The notes under the pieces are model-generated. The model was not told the DNA's origin, did not search any database, and saw only the letters and a list, made by a program, of their open reading frames with translations. This document shows, piece after piece, positions 16,196 through 17,051 of a DNA stretch of 17,051 nucleotides (its first letter is position 1; every line of letters starts with the position of its first letter). Source of the stretch: Alphaproteobacteria bacterium (GTDB lineage Bacteria > Pseudomonadota > Alphaproteobacteria > Reyranellales > Reyranellaceae); assembly GCA_013290035.1 (NCBI GenBank), contig JABCYT010000006.1, positions 1-17,051 on the forward strand, read 5' to 3'. The position numbers were made by a program, and so were the translations under genes.

Positions 16196-17051
16196 CTATT
16201 TTTCGCCGCTCGCCTTCCAGGCATCGACGATCTCCGCACCGGTGGCCGGCCAGACACCGGCGTAGTCGAGGATACGGTCGAGCAGCGCGCCCAGCGCCCG
16301 GATGCGATGCGGCTGGCCCATCAGCCAGGGGGTGATGGTCAGCGTGAGGATGCGGCCGCTGCCCGTGCTGGCCGCCTCGGCATAGAGGGTCTTGAAGGCA
16401 CGCAACGCCTGCTCGACGAACTCCGCCGTATCCATGTGCTGCTGGAAGAGCAGCCGCTGGTCGCTGAGATCCCAGGCGAGCGGCATCGCCGTGAGCCCGC
16501 CGGCCGACGTCGTCACCGGATAGGGCATGTCGTCGTTGATCCAGTCGGCGACGTAATCGAGCCCCGCCTCCGCCACGAGATCGAGGGTGCGCATCGATTC
16601 GGAATGCGCCGGCGAATGCCAGCCGCGGATCTTCGAGGCGAAGGCGCCGCGCAGCGCCGCGACGGCTTGCTTCACCAATGCCCGCTCCTCCGCTTCGGGC
16701 ATTCCGCCATGATGCAAACGGCCCATGTCGACGCCGGCCGCCGCCGCCTCCCATTGGCTGGCGGCGATCTCCTTGACGAGCGCGGGGTAGCGCGTGGCGA
16801 CCGCCGCGTTCAGCAGCGCCGTCGCGCGCAATCCGCGCGCATCGAGCGCCCGCATCAGGCGATAGATGCCGATCCGGTTGCCGTAGTCGCGCTGGGTGTA
16901 GTCCCAGTAGCTCGGATAGGGGCGATCGACGCCGCCCGGCGCCACGAACGGCTGCCGCGGCATGTCCATCGGGAAATGGCCGACATGGACGGCGACCCAG
17001 AGCGCCACCCGCGCCTTGCCCGGCCAGATGGTCGGTTTGGCCTGCGGCAGG
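16196..17051 (-). CDS. polysaccharide-deacetylase-family protein, PuuE-like, 5' end cut by window
   Basis: NodB-fold carbohydrate esterase 4 family protein. The reading frame is open to the right edge (285 codons less a base), so the N-terminus is missing. A GTG at 17006-17008 is in frame, but the residues before it (KPTIWPGKARVALWVAVHVGHFP) match the conserved family opening, so it is not the start. Later segments fit the PuuE/allantoinase-like branch: PYPSYWDYTQRDYGNRIGIYRLM, then GWHSPAHSESMRTLDLVAEAGLDYVADWINDDMPYPV, and the C-terminal ITPWLMGQPHRIRALGALLDRI. The usual GHE-x-HG segment is altered to SQWEAAAAGVDMGRLHHGG, so metal binding of the classic deacetylase kind is doubtful. No export signal is visible in the part present. 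It may hydrolyse a C-N bond in a small cyclic amide instead of a polysaccharide; that is inference. Confidence 0.88.
   Translation of the reverse strand, partial: LPQAKPTIWPGKARVALWVAVHVGHFPMDMPRQPFVAPGGVDRPYPSYWDYTQRDYGNRIGIYRLMRALDARGLRATALLNAAVATRYPALVKEIAASQWEAAAAGVDMGRLHHGGMPEAEERALVKQAVAALRGAFASKIRGWHSPAHSESMRTLDLVAEAGLDYVADWINDDMPYPVTTSAGGLTAMPLAWDLSDQRLLFQQHMDTAEFVEQALRAFKTLYAEAASTGSGRILTLTITPWLMGQPHRIRALGALLDRILDYAGVWPATGAEIVDAWKASGEK

Overview
The window is GC-rich chromosomal DNA, roughly two-thirds G+C by eye. Codons prefer G or C at the third position, and long shadow open frames run antisense to almost every real gene. This, the protein types, and short dispersed hairpin repeats (one beginning CCTCATCCTGAGGAGC and ending in CTCGAAGG-type arms) suggest an alphaproteobacterium of the Rhizobiales/Rhodospirillales kind, for example a Bradyrhizobium- or Reyranella-like soil bacterium. 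The genus is a guess. I see no phage, transposase, CRISPR, tRNA or rRNA. The region reads as ordinary metabolic or accessory catabolic chromosome.

Left part (1-3665, all minus strand): a Tat-exported amidase that runs off the left edge, a 280-base gap filled with hairpin repeats, then a translationally coupled pair encoding the alpha (Rieske) and beta subunits of an aromatic-ring-hydroxylating oxygenase. A 16-base sequence is shared by the regions upstream of the amidase and of the oxygenase alpha subunit.

Middle (3666-8911): a full-length catalase-peroxidase (katG, plus strand, divergent from the oxygenase pair) converges on a small DUF2277 gene. Next comes a large molybdenum hydroxylase subunit of the CoxL form II type, with no medium or small subunit beside it. 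A second kind of dispersed repeat lies in the gap after it.

Right part (8912-17051): a minus-strand run of CoA-transferase, acyl-CoA synthetase and a PLP enzyme of the cystathionine gamma-synthase family. This run is divergent from a plus-strand pair made of a second CoA-transferase and an MFS permease of the phenylpropionate-permease type. The 97-base divergent gap carries a good palindrome that may be an operator. The window ends with a small secreted protein of unknown function and a PuuE-like polysaccharide-deacetylase-family protein cut by the right edge.

Taken together, the genes suggest uptake of an organic acid (MFS), its activation to a CoA thioester (synthetase and transferases), ring hydroxylation (Rieske oxygenase), possibly molybdenum-dependent hydroxylation (CoxL-like) and peroxide protection (KatG). 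That joint role is inference: substrates cannot be read from sequence, and the genes lie in at least four transcription units. I did not find a clearly novel multi-gene system. The most unusual items are the palindrome between the two CoA-transferases, the orphan CoxL form II gene, the shared upstream 16-mer and the uncharacterised secreted protein.
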